Source: Pseudoduganella ginsengisoli
Lineage (GTDB): Bacteria; Pseudomonadota; Gammaproteobacteria; Burkholderiales; Burkholderiaceae_D
Direction: 5' to 3'
DNA: 64,000 nt
Assembly: GCF_009720865.1 (NCBI RefSeq)
Contig: NZ_WNLA01000011.1
Coordinates: 62,001-126,000, forward strand
Position 1 is the stretch's first letter; every line of letters starts with the position of its first letter. Made by a program: the position numbers and the translations under genes. Positions 50,977-59,895 of the stretch are shown piece by piece. The notes under the pieces are model-generated. The model was not told the origin of the DNA. It made no database searches and was given only the letters and a program-made list of their open reading frames with translations.

Positions 50977-52401
50977 GTGTACCCCCAAGTCACGCCCGCA
51001 TCCATTCCATTCAAGGAAATTGCCCAGCATCCGGCTGTGTTGCTGGGCATGGTGCTGCTGGGCGGCTGGATCGGCACGCTGTTCCCCGCCAGTGCGCCGC
51101 TGCTGGCGGCGGTGACGACGCTGTATCTGTCGCTGATCCAGATGGCGGCGCTGCCGTTCATGATCCTGGCCGTGTATTTTGGCTTGCAGCGCATGCCCGC
51201 CGTGCCGGGCGCCGGACCGCGTCTCGTGAAAATGGTGCTGATGTCGCTGCTGGCCATGCTGCTGTGCGCGTTGGCCGGTCTGCTGGCGGCAGGGATCTTG
51301 TCGGCAGGCGGCGGCATGTCGCCTGCGCAGGTGGCGGCGCTGGGCAAGCTGACGCTGCGTTCGGAATCCGGCATCGTCATGTCCATGTATGGCACGGATG
51401 ATAACGCCACGGCGCCGCTGGACGTGGAACCGCTGGTGCCGGACAACCTGTTTGCCGTGCTGGCATATGGTTCCGTGCCTTCCGTACTGATTGGCGTGCT
51501 GTGCTTCGGAACCGCCGTGGCCGTGCAGGCGCCCGGCGTGGCCAGCCCGCTCAGCAATATTTTTGAAGGCATTTACCGCGCACTGGAATCGCTGGTCAAC
51601 CGCTTCAACAGCCTGCTGCCGCTGGCCGCGTGCGTGATGGCGGCTGCCGCCACCGCCACCGCCGGGGTTGAAGCGATTGCCTTGCTGGGCAGTTTCCTCG
51701 CGTCGTTTTTCGGCGCGGCGCTGGCGGTCAGTGCGCTGGCGCTGGGCATCATTTGCCGCCGCTTGAAACAGCCCTTGCCGACAGTATTGCTGGCATTGCG
51801 GGAGCCGATCACGGTCTGCCTGTTTTCTCCGGCCGCCGTGGCCGCCGTGCCGGCTTTTATCCAGGGATTGAGTGTGCGGCTGGGCTTCAGCCGAGCGCTG
51901 GTGGAATTGTTCATGCCGATTGCGCCGACTTTCATCAAAGCAGGCGAAGCCATGTTCTTTGCCGTCCTGGCTATCTTTATCGCCAACTTGTATGGGCACC
52001 CGCTGGCGCCAGGCGACCTGGCGCTGATTTGCGGCCTGTCGTGGGCCGCCGCGCTGTGGTCCGTCAGTATTGTCGGAGTGAAATCGGTTTTATTGGGCGG
52101 CTTTGTTTTGGGATCGTTTGGTTTGCCACTGGAAGCCGTGCTGCCCGTGTTCTTGTTGGTCGAAGTGTTGTGTGAGGGTGCGCGGAATTTGCTTTCGTTT
52201 CTCATCTCGTCCGCTGTGATTGCACTGGTAGCGGATGATCTGTATATTAACATTGAGCAAATTTCTGAAGCGTGGCGTCCGACTACGCTCAAATTGGCAT
52301 TTAGCCGGAAGCAAGCCATGCTGGCGTTTTTGCTGCTAGCACTAGCCCTGTTTACAGTATTTTGTGCAGGCGTCGGGTTTGGTTTGCATACGGTATTTTG
52401 A
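50977..52401 (+). CDS. SLC1/DAACS symporter homologue with altered ion-site motifs (2)
   Basis: This 474-aa polytopic membrane protein is paralogous to the preceding gene product and more diverged. Where SLC1 proteins have NMDG in TM7 it reads IKAG (T-F-I-K-A-G-E). The TM8 segment V-E-V-L-C-E-G-A-R-N-L-L-S keeps only the Arg of the substrate site, and the HP1 and HP2 tips have lost the Ser/Gly-rich signatures. An extra C-terminal membrane helix follows residue 440. It may form a mixed trimer or a non-transporting sensor with its neighbour. The GTG start is 7 bp after the previous stop. Confidence 0.75.
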   Translation: MYPQVTPASIPFKEIAQHPAVLLGMVLLGGWIGTLFPASAPLLAAVTTLYLSLIQMAALPFMILAVYFGLQRMPAVPGAGPRLVKMVLMSLLAMLLCALAGLLAAGILSAGGGMSPAQVAALGKLTLRSESGIVMSMYGTDDNATAPLDVEPLVPDNLFAVLAYGSVPSVLIGVLCFGTAVAVQAPGVASPLSNIFEGIYRALESLVNRFNSLLPLAACVMAAAATATAGVEAIALLGSFLASFFGAALAVSALALGIICRRLKQPLPTVLLALREPITVCLFSPAAVAAVPAFIQGLSVRLGFSRALVELFMPIAPTFIKAGEAMFFAVLAIFIANLYGHPLAPGDLALICGLSWAAALWSVSIVGVKSVLLGGFVLGSFGLPLEAVLPVFLLVEVLCEGARNLLSFLISSAVIALVADDLYINIEQISEAWRPTTLKLAFSRKQAMLAFLLLALALFTVFCAGVGFGLHTVF

Positions 52402-52443
52402 AGTTGCAAAGATGATGACCCTGACGCCCGTCTTTAACTGGAA

Positions 52444-52950
52444 ATGCCGATGATCCGCCGCAGCATGCTGATGCTTGGTGTGGTGTGCGTGCTGCCTGGT
52501 TGCGGTGTGACCGCGACAATGCGCGGCTTGCTGGGCCTGGATCCGAAGCCAGTTGAGCCGGACTGGAAATCCGTTGCGTTGCGCACGGATGATGATGCCA
52601 ATGGCAACAGTGCCGTCGCGGTGGACGTGGTGCTGGTCAAGGAAACCGCCATGCTGGAATCGCTGTTGAACATGACAGCCAGCAAATGGTTTGCCACGCG
52701 GTCGGATTTGCGTAAAAGCTTCCCGGAAGCCATGACGGTGTTTTCGTATGAACTGGCGCCGTCCCAGTCAATCAAACTCAGTAACAAACTGTGGGACGGC
52801 CAAAAAGCCTGGGCCGCGCTGGTATTTGCCAGCTACGGCACGCCCGGCGACCACCGTGCCCGCATGCTCCTCAACACGGCCGGCTATGTCGTTCAGTTGC
52901 GCGCCCAGAATTTCAGCGCCAGTGAAATCAAGTCCGGTTCGGCCCAGTAA
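52444..52950 (+). CDS. tssJ: T6SS outer-membrane lipoprotein TssJ
   Basis: This 168-aa lipoprotein of the trans-envelope complex binds TssM. The lipobox L-P-G-C (Cys about 20) follows a short signal. The body is the transthyretin-like fold (VAVDVVLVKETAMLESLL, with W-F-A-T-R-S-D-L). ATG 52444 or 52450 are both possible. It follows the transporter-like genes by 42 bp and precedes tssK by 10 bp. Confidence 0.92.
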   Translation: MPMIRRSMLMLGVVCVLPGCGVTATMRGLLGLDPKPVEPDWKSVALRTDDDANGNSAVAVDVVLVKETAMLESLLNMTASKWFATRSDLRKSFPEAMTVFSYELAPSQSIKLSNKLWDGQKAWAALVFASYGTPGDHRARMLLNTAGYVVQLRAQNFSASEIKSGSAQ

Positions 52951-52960
52951 GTAGACGACA

Positions 52961-54286
52961 ATGACCGCAGCCAAACTTCTCGACCGTATCCAATGGCACG
53001 AAGGCATGCTGCTGACGCCGCAGCATTTCCAGCAAGAGGGCGCCCGCGTGGATGCCCAGCTGGCCTGGCAATCGATGGCCACCAACCCTTATGGCTGGGG
53101 CGTGCGCAAGCTGGCCATTGATGAAGCATTGCTGGCGACGGGCGTGCTGCGCGTGCGCGAGATCGAAGCGATTTTGCCGAACGGGATGGCGGTCTGCTAT
53201 GACAGCGCCACGGCGCAGGGACACGGCATTGAAATCGACCTGGCGCCATGGGCCAATGACATGGCGCAGGAAGATTTATCGATTTATCTGGTGCTGGGCA
53301 ATACGCGCTCGCTGCGCCAGCCGGGCCAGCCGTCGATGTTCCGCGGCATAGAAAGCATGGCCGTGGAAGATGAAGTGTCGCACGCGCTGGCGGCGGATTT
53401 GCCGCGCATGGTGGTTAATCTTGGCCTGGCTGCGGGCAAGGTGCCGACGGCGGCCTACACGCATGTGCGCCTGATGACGGTCAACAAGCTCAATGAAATC
53501 GTGCGGCGCGGCGCCTTCCTGCCCGCCATGCTGGAAGTGCCGCTTGACTCTGCCGTGCGCCAGCGCGCGCAATTGCTGGCCACGCACATGCGGGCCAAGG
53601 CGCTGTTCCTGGCGCGCCAGAGCGCGACGCCGTCGTCGCGCACGGAAGACCGCTTGAATTTGCTGGAACAAAAAGCGCGCCTGAACAGTTTGATCCTGAA
53701 CTTGCCGCAGCTGGAAGCCGTGCTGCGCTGCCCCGTCGTACAGCCGCTGCCGTTGTACCTGGCGCTGTGCGCGCAACTGGGACCGCTGGCCACGCTGCGT
53801 CCCGGCGCTGTGCCATTGCTGCCGCCCGCGTATGACCATGCGGATGCGTGGCCATGTTTCGATGCCGTGTTAAGTGCGCTGTCGGACCTGGTGGCGGAAG
53901 TGAGCCAGGAATGGAAGACGTGCACGTTTGGCTTCGATGGCGAAGTGTTTGCGCTGGCGCTGCAGCCGGAATGGGTGGGATCGCGCCTCGTGATCGGCTT
54001 GCGCGGCCAGCCGGACCGCGATGCGATCCAGTGGATGGCGGGCGCCGTCATTGGTTCGAAGAATATGTGGATTTCGCTGAGCGACCGCCGCGTGCTGGGG
54101 GCGCCCCGCACGCCGATCAGCGAAGCGCCGGAACTGGGCTTGCGCGCCAGCGCCGGCTACACGCTGTTCAGCATTGACGTGTCTGACAGTTTTATCGTGC
54201 CCGACCAGCCACTGTTGATCAGCAACGCCAATGAAAGCCTGCAGTCGCAGCGGCCGCAGGAAATCGTCTTGTTCATCAAAGGATGA
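52961..54286 (+). CDS. tssK: T6SS baseplate adaptor TssK
   Basis: This 441-aa trimeric protein joins the baseplate to the TssLM membrane complex. The N-terminal I-Q-W-H-E-G-M-L-L-T-P-Q-H-F-Q is diagnostic. The middle shell domain and the C-terminal receptor-binding-like domain (with F-S-I-D-V-S-D) are of normal length. It lies 7-13 bp before tssL. Confidence 0.96.
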   Translation: MTAAKLLDRIQWHEGMLLTPQHFQQEGARVDAQLAWQSMATNPYGWGVRKLAIDEALLATGVLRVREIEAILPNGMAVCYDSATAQGHGIEIDLAPWANDMAQEDLSIYLVLGNTRSLRQPGQPSMFRGIESMAVEDEVSHALAADLPRMVVNLGLAAGKVPTAAYTHVRLMTVNKLNEIVRRGAFLPAMLEVPLDSAVRQRAQLLATHMRAKALFLARQSATPSSRTEDRLNLLEQKARLNSLILNLPQLEAVLRCPVVQPLPLYLALCAQLGPLATLRPGAVPLLPPAYDHADAWPCFDAVLSALSDLVAEVSQEWKTCTFGFDGEVFALALQPEWVGSRLVIGLRGQPDRDAIQWMAGAVIGSKNMWISLSDRRVLGAPRTPISEAPELGLRASAGYTLFSIDVSDSFIVPDQPLLISNANESLQSQRPQEIVLFIKG

Positions 54287-54293
54287 GGTGCAC

Positions 54294-55061
54294 ATGCAAA
54301 TGAGTCCGGCCGGTCCGGTGTCGCCTCCCGTTGCACCAGGCGGCAGCACCAGTGAAGGCGTGGACCTGGCGTCGACCCAGTTCCGCGATTTTTATGACGT
54401 GCTGACGCGTGCGGCGCACGCTGCCACGCAAGTGCCCGATGGTGAAGCCAAGGCGGCAGCGGAAGGCATCAGCCGCCAGCTGTGCCAGCTGATTGAATTG
54501 CAAACACTGGAAGCGCGCCGTGTCGGCGGCAAGGTCGGCATTGAAGCGGAAGTGCAGGGGCGGTTTTTAAAAGCCGCGCTGGCCGATGAAGTCATGCTCA
54601 ATACGGATTGGGCGGGGCGCACGTTTTGGCGCCACGTGCTGATTGAAACGCAGCTGTTCAAGTCCAGCTATGCGGGTGAACGCGTGTTTGATGACCTCGA
54701 CCAGTTGCTGCGTGAACGGGAAGCGTCGCGCCGCAATGTGGGCAGGTTGTACCTGTACCTGTTGTCGCTGGGTTTCCAGGGCCGCTACCGGGGCCAGAAG
54801 CAAGACAAGATTGCCGAATACCGCCGCGAGCTGTTCCAGTTCGTGTACTTGCGCGCTGCGGATTTGCAGGGGCGCGACCGCACGCTGTCGGAACAGGCGT
54901 ATGCCAGCACGCTGTCGCATTTAACGGCGGCCCGCTTGCCGCGCCTGAACCGTTTTGGCTTGATTGCGCTGGTGGCCTTGCTGATGTTGCTGGGATTGTC
55001 GGAATTGCTGTGGTTATGGCAATCGTGGCCGGTGCGCACCGCGCTGGCCGGAACCGTTTAA
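54294..55061 (+). CDS. tssL: T6SS membrane complex protein TssL (DotU), short form
   Basis: This 255-aa tail-anchored inner-membrane protein has the cytoplasmic hook domain with L-A-D-E-x-x-L-N-T-D-W and the L-Y-L-Y-L-L-S-L-G-F-Q-G-R-Y segment. One C-terminal membrane helix spans about 223-243. There is no peptidoglycan-binding OmpA-type extension. ATG 54300 (MSPAGP) is an alternative with better SD spacing from GAGGTG. Confidence 0.95.
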   Translation: MQMSPAGPVSPPVAPGGSTSEGVDLASTQFRDFYDVLTRAAHAATQVPDGEAKAAAEGISRQLCQLIELQTLEARRVGGKVGIEAEVQGRFLKAALADEVMLNTDWAGRTFWRHVLIETQLFKSSYAGERVFDDLDQLLREREASRRNVGRLYLYLLSLGFQGRYRGQKQDKIAEYRRELFQFVYLRAADLQGRDRTLSEQAYASTLSHLTAARLPRLNRFGLIALVALLMLLGLSELLWLWQSWPVRTALAGTV

Positions 55062-55079
55062 CGCACAGGGCCCTGAATC

Positions 55080-58000
55080 GTGCTGAACTTCTTATCGGAC
55101 AATACGGCCATCGTGACACTGCTGCTGCTCACGCTGCTCGTGTTGCTGTTGCTGGGCGTGGTGATCTGGGCGGCCATGAAAGGTGCGCAGGCAGCAGACC
55201 GTCCTGCCGCGCAGCAGCCGCGCCTGATCAGTGCCGATACGCTGAAGCAGTCGTTCAAGGTCGCCGTCGAACTGATTGAAAATAACCTGGCGGCGCGTTC
55301 CGAGCGCTATAACCTGAACTGGACCCTGATCCTCAACGAAGGGGCGCCGGGGCGGCAACTGCCGCTGGCGCAATCGGGCCTGCAAAGCGCGCTCAGCGCC
55401 GACAGCACCCTGACGGCAGGCGGCCAGGGTATCAGCTGGAATTTCTTCGACAAAGGTGTCGTCGTGCAGCTGCAGTCGGGCTATCTGGGTTCGCCCGATC
55501 CGGATGCGCCTGATCACAACAAGACGTGGGATGACTTCCTTGGCCTGTGCAGCAATTACCGCCAGGACCGCCCATTTGACGGCATCGTGCTGGCAATTCC
55601 CGCCGCCGCCTTTATCCATGGCGATGGTGAAGGACAGATGGAGTTGCTGGCGCGCGCCAAGGCTATCCACCGCCGTCTATGGCTGGCGCAAAACCGCCTG
55701 GCCTTGCGCTTCCCGATCTACATCATGCTGTCCGACTGCGAAACCATCCCCGGCTTCGCGCGCTTTGCCAGCGCCTTGCCGGAAGCGCTGCGCCGCTCCA
55801 TGCTGGGCTGGTCGTCGCCATATGAATTGACGGCGCCATTCCAGTCGAACTGGGTCGACAGTGCGATGAATGAAATCGTGCGCAGCGTGTCGGACAGTTG
55901 CGCGGAATTGTGTGCGCTGGAACCGGCCGGTTCCGACAGCAGCGATTACTTCCTGTTGCCGAGCCAGATCGAACGTGTGCGCACCGGTTTGAAAGTGTTT
56001 GTCGAAGAATTGATGCGCCCCAGCGCGTATCACGAGCCATTCCTGTTGCGCGGCATGTATTTGACGGGCGATTGCAGCGATGCGGCGGCTTTGCTGAGCG
56101 ATAACCCGGATGCCGATCCGCTGGCGCTCGACGCACCGGGCAGCGCTACTGCCGGCACGGCATTGGCGCCGGCCGAAGAATTCGCGGAACCTGGCGTGCC
56201 GGCTTTGCATGTGGGGCAGGGCAGCAGCGCCGTGCCGGCATTCTTGCGCGATGTCTTTGAACGGAAAGTTTTTGCTGAATCGGGACTGGTGCGTGCTTCG
56301 TCCGTGAACCGCATGCGCCGCCCGGCCATGAGCCGCGTGGTGCGCTGGTGCGCGATCGGCGTGCCGGCCGTGTGGGTCATCGGCCTCGTATTTGCCACGG
56401 TGCGCCTGCATAACTTGACGGGCCCCGTGGTCAGCTACCTGCACCAGCTGGACCAGGATACCCGCGCCAGCCTGCAGGCGGCGAACAATAACGTAATCGA
56501 CCCGGCCATCAGCCGCCGCCGCGCGATGGAAGCGCTGCAAAACATTGAGCAAATGGGCGCGGCGCGCCTGGGATCATTCTTCATGCCGGGCTCGTGGTCG
56601 TGGTTTGACAGCTTGCACCAGCGCGTCCAGATGCGGCTGGAAAAGGGCTTTGCCGACAATGCGTTCGACCCGCTGCGCCGCGCCGCCTATACGCAGGTCA
56701 GCAATTTGACGGGGGTGCCGGTTGAACCGGTGTCCGGCAGCCTGGTCGTGGGTGGGCGCTGTACGTTGCCGGCCAACTGGGCGCAAGCGGCGTCGGTGGG
56801 CAACACGGCCCTGAACATGGAAGACTTGCCGGAATTTTCCGCCACGTCGCAATACGTGGCGCGTGTGGAGCAGATGGAAAAGGTGCTGCAAGCGATCATG
56901 CGCCTGAAGTCGCCCGCATCCGGTCCCGCGTCTGGCGATGACCTGGCGCTGGTGGTACGCCACTTGCTGGGCGCTGAATTGAATGGCAACTCGGCCCGTA
57001 CGGCAGGGCTGTTCCGCCAGGTGGCGCAATCGGTGCCATCGCTGACGATGGATCCGCTGCATGATGCGGCTGCCTGCTCGCTGAAACTGGCCGTCAAGGC
57101 GACGACGAAACGGCTGTATGCAAACAATGGCTTGCTGCTGGCGGAACGGGCGATCGGCGACAATGCCGCCGCCATCCAGGCCAACGATGCGCGCACGGCC
57201 GATCCGGCCGCCATCCTGGCATTGTGGCAAAACCTGCGCGCCGCATTGAAAGCGCAGGAAGCGTACATGGCGCCGGGCAAAGGGGCGTGGATGCGCCGCA
57301 ATGCGATGGAACTGGGCCCGGCCTGGGATAACTTGCTGCAGAAAGTCCAGACGCTGGCGTTGCTGGGCAAGGCTGCAGCCGATGACGCGCGCAAGCAGGC
57401 CGATGATGGGTTCACTGAATTCCTGTCCGCGTGGGATGGCGCGCTGGCGGCCGACAGCCTGGCGGGTGGCATGAATGCGGGCGTCGAATGGTCCGATGCG
57501 AATGGCGGCTGGGCCATGTCGCCGGACCGCAAGACCTTGCTGGAAGCACTGAATACCTTGCTGTCGCAGCCTTACATGAAATTCAATGGCGCGCGCCGCT
57601 TGCCCGACGTGCCGGTTGAAGCCACGGTCGGCTGGGACCGCGCGCATTTGGACCAGGTGCTGGCGCTGGCCGATGCACGCAAGCGGTTCCAGACCGAGCA
57701 AATGAACAAGTTCCCCGCTGCGCTGCAAAACGCGGCGTCCGGGCTGTCCGACGCGGGACTGGTGGCGACGGCGCGCGATTTGCTGTCGCAGGCATTTTAC
57801 GTGTCGGCCCGCGAAGTGCAGGCGCCGTCCGATGATGGCGACCGTTCGCGCGCCATGCGCGTGCGTGCATGGCTGATCGACATGGGGGCGCCCGGCGCGG
57901 CCGATGAACTGGCGTCGGTGCTGGTCAAGGATGCGCTGTCCCGCCTGCAATTGCTGGATGAAACCTTTGCCCGCGCCCAGGTGTTCGTGCCGCGCGACCG

Positions 58001-59225
58001 CACGTTCCTGAGCTGGGTGGGCGGCAAGGCGCCGCTGATCGATGCGTTTGGCGCGATTGACGCGGGCGGCTTGAATGCTTACGTGTCGCAGCAACAATCG
58101 TTTATCGACGCGATCGGCAAGGATGCGGAGTCGCTGCTGCTGCAACTGGGCAGTGGCCACAGCAGCAATCCGCTGGTGGCGCGCTGGCAGGCGACCGTGG
58201 CGGACTTGAACCGTTATCGCCTGAAAAGCCCGACCAGCAGCCTGATGGCGCTGGAACAATTCGTGACGATAGGCGCGGCGGACCTGGAACTGGGCAATTG
58301 CCTCGACAAGCTGTCTGCCCGCGCGGCGCAGCGCCGTGGTTCCGACATCTTTTCCGAGCGCATGCAACTGCTGCAAGCGGGCCTGTATTCGCGCTGCCGC
58401 GACTTGACGCTGAACGTGTACCAGGATAGCTGGACCCGCTTTGCCGACGCGTTCAACCGCGACCTGGCTAACCGCTCGCCATTCCGTACGCTGGCGCTCG
58501 ACACCGGTGTGCGCGGCGTGCAGGCCGAGCATATTCCCGCCGCGGATGTCGATGAAGTGGGCACCGTGCTGAAACTGTTTGACCGCGCGCATGCGCTGAC
58601 GGTGGCGTCCGACCGCGACCCTTCGCGTCCGGCGCCGGCGTCGAACTTGCGCAAGGTCGACGACCAGATGCAAAAGGTGCGCGACTTCCTGGCGCCGCTG
58701 TATCCGGCCGACGAGGGACAGGCAGCGGGTCTTGACGTGATGGTGGAATTCCGCGCCAATGCGGCGGCGGAATCGGAAGGCAACAAGATTATCGACTGGG
58801 CCATGATGATCGGCGGCCAGACCCTGCACCAGCGCGACCCGCAGCGCCCATTGCGCTGGGAGCCAGGCATGCCGGTGGTGCTGTCGCTGCGCTTTGCGCA
58901 AGACGGCCTCGTGGTGCCCAAGCCGGAAGCCGGCCGCGCGGGCATGAGCGTGGAAGACCGCACGGTCAGCTACCGCTTCGATGATCCTTGGTCGCTGTTC
59001 AGCCTTGTCTCGGCATACCGCGAACCGGAAGGGGCGACGTCAAACGCCGCCCGTTCGCAATTGCTGCGCTTTGACTTCCCCGTGACGGGCACGGGCGGCG
59101 ACGGCAAGGTTGCCACGCGCGATGGCCGCGCCAAGGTGTTCGTGCGCCTGACTGTCAGCGCGGCCGGCAAGCGCGCGCCGCTGGTGTGGCCCGGCGCGTT
59201 CCCTGCAAAGGTGCCGGCCTGGTAA
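55080..59225 (+). CDS. tssM: T6SS membrane complex protein TssM (IcmF) lacking Walker motifs
   Basis: This 1381-aa protein spans the inner membrane and reaches TssJ. Only one N-terminal helix (about 10-32) is seen where most TssM have two, then a cytoplasmic domain, a second helix (about 420-441) and a long periplasmic part. In the NTPase domain the stretch aligned with the P-loop reads N-E-G-A-P-G-R-Q-L (86-94) with no GKT, and the Walker B/DTAG region reads V-V-V-Q-L-Q-S-G (127-134). Lys and Arg follow the first helix, so a periplasmic N-terminus fits the positive-inside rule. The start is GTG. Confidence 0.93.
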   Translation: MLNFLSDNTAIVTLLLLTLLVLLLLGVVIWAAMKGAQAADRPAAQQPRLISADTLKQSFKVAVELIENNLAARSERYNLNWTLILNEGAPGRQLPLAQSGLQSALSADSTLTAGGQGISWNFFDKGVVVQLQSGYLGSPDPDAPDHNKTWDDFLGLCSNYRQDRPFDGIVLAIPAAAFIHGDGEGQMELLARAKAIHRRLWLAQNRLALRFPIYIMLSDCETIPGFARFASALPEALRRSMLGWSSPYELTAPFQSNWVDSAMNEIVRSVSDSCAELCALEPAGSDSSDYFLLPSQIERVRTGLKVFVEELMRPSAYHEPFLLRGMYLTGDCSDAAALLSDNPDADPLALDAPGSATAGTALAPAEEFAEPGVPALHVGQGSSAVPAFLRDVFERKVFAESGLVRASSVNRMRRPAMSRVVRWCAIGVPAVWVIGLVFATVRLHNLTGPVVSYLHQLDQDTRASLQAANNNVIDPAISRRRAMEALQNIEQMGAARLGSFFMPGSWSWFDSLHQRVQMRLEKGFADNAFDPLRRAAYTQVSNLTGVPVEPVSGSLVVGGRCTLPANWAQAASVGNTALNMEDLPEFSATSQYVARVEQMEKVLQAIMRLKSPASGPASGDDLALVVRHLLGAELNGNSARTAGLFRQVAQSVPSLTMDPLHDAAACSLKLAVKATTKRLYANNGLLLAERAIGDNAAAIQANDARTADPAAILALWQNLRAALKAQEAYMAPGKGAWMRRNAMELGPAWDNLLQKVQTLALLGKAAADDARKQADDGFTEFLSAWDGALAADSLAGGMNAGVEWSDANGGWAMSPDRKTLLEALNTLLSQPYMKFNGARRLPDVPVEATVGWDRAHLDQVLALADARKRFQTEQMNKFPAALQNAASGLSDAGLVATARDLLSQAFYVSAREVQAPSDDGDRSRAMRVRAWLIDMGAPGAADELASVLVKDALSRLQLLDETFARAQVFVPRDRTFLSWVGGKAPLIDAFGAIDAGGLNAYVSQQQSFIDAIGKDAESLLLQLGSGHSSNPLVARWQATVADLNRYRLKSPTSSLMALEQFVTIGAADLELGNCLDKLSARAAQRRGSDIFSERMQLLQAGLYSRCRDLTLNVYQDSWTRFADAFNRDLANRSPFRTLALDTGVRGVQAEHIPAADVDEVGTVLKLFDRAHALTVASDRDPSRPAPASNLRKVDDQMQKVRDFLAPLYPADEGQAAGLDVMVEFRANAAAESEGNKIIDWAMMIGGQTLHQRDPQRPLRWEPGMPVVLSLRFAQDGLVVPKPEAGRAGMSVEDRTVSYRFDDPWSLFSLVSAYREPEGATSNAARSQLLRFDFPVTGTGGDGKVATRDGRAKVFVRLTVSAAGKRAPLVWPGAFPAKVPAW

Positions 59226-59247
59226 GGCTGGGATGCCGGAGGAACGC

Positions 59248-59883
59248 ATGCCGACTGAGACCACGCCTGTGCGCATTGCCGTATTTGGCAGCTTTTACCG
59301 TGGCTTCCATGTATTGAGTGAATTACTCAAGGGGCCGATCGCGCCCCGCGTGCAAGTGGTTGGCGTGGCGACGGACGACGTGGGCGCGCCATTCATCAGC
59401 CGCGAGCGGCGCGTGTGGGCGTATCCGCACACGCAGCAGGAAGAAACCATGGTGGAAGAACTGGCGCTGGCGCATGGGCTTGACCTGTACAAGGGCCGCG
59501 TCAAGACTGCCGAGTTTTACCGCCGCTATGAAGAACAGTGGCGTCCCGACATCTGCATTGCCGCCACGTTTGGCCAGCGCATCGATGCGCGCCTGTTTCA
59601 ATTCCCGGCCCGCGGCTTTTACAATTTGCATCCGTGTATCGATGATGGCTGGCCATCGCACTACGCCGGTCCCAATCCGTTCCAGGCTTTGCTGGACAGC
59701 CGTTCCGACCACGTCGCCATCGCCATGCATGCGGTTGATGATGGGTTTGATACGGGCCGCCTGGTCGGGCTGTCCGAGAAAATTTATGTTCCCCCCGGCG
59801 CGTCCGTGGTCGACTTGCACAAAATATCGTCGCCGCTGGCTGCGAAGTTCTTTGCCCATGAATTGAGCAAAATGCTCACGTAG
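59248..59883 (+). CDS. Formyltransferase-family protein in the T6SS operon
   Basis: This 211-aa protein has the folate-dependent formyltransferase fold (as in methionyl-tRNA or sugar N-formyltransferases). It opens with R-I-A-V-F-G-S. The catalytic Asn/His are in F-Y-N-L-H-P (N126, H128), and Asp168 is in D-G-F-D-T-G-R-L. It lacks the C-terminal tRNA-binding domain of Fmt. ATG 59248 has GGAGGAA immediately upstream, better than ATG 59233. It lies between tssM and tssA. The acceptor substrate is unknown; it may modify a T6SS or envelope component. Confidence 0.8.
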   Translation: MPTETTPVRIAVFGSFYRGFHVLSELLKGPIAPRVQVVGVATDDVGAPFISRERRVWAYPHTQQEETMVEELALAHGLDLYKGRVKTAEFYRRYEEQWRPDICIAATFGQRIDARLFQFPARGFYNLHPCIDDGWPSHYAGPNPFQALLDSRSDHVAIAMHAVDDGFDTGRLVGLSEKIYVPPGASVVDLHKISSPLAAKFFAHELSKMLT

Positions 59884-59895
59884 GTGGATCACTCT

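Noticed and set aside
56574..58901. A 775-aa antisense open frame inside tssM
   Set aside because: Shadow composition, and the sense frame is an unambiguous IcmF protein.
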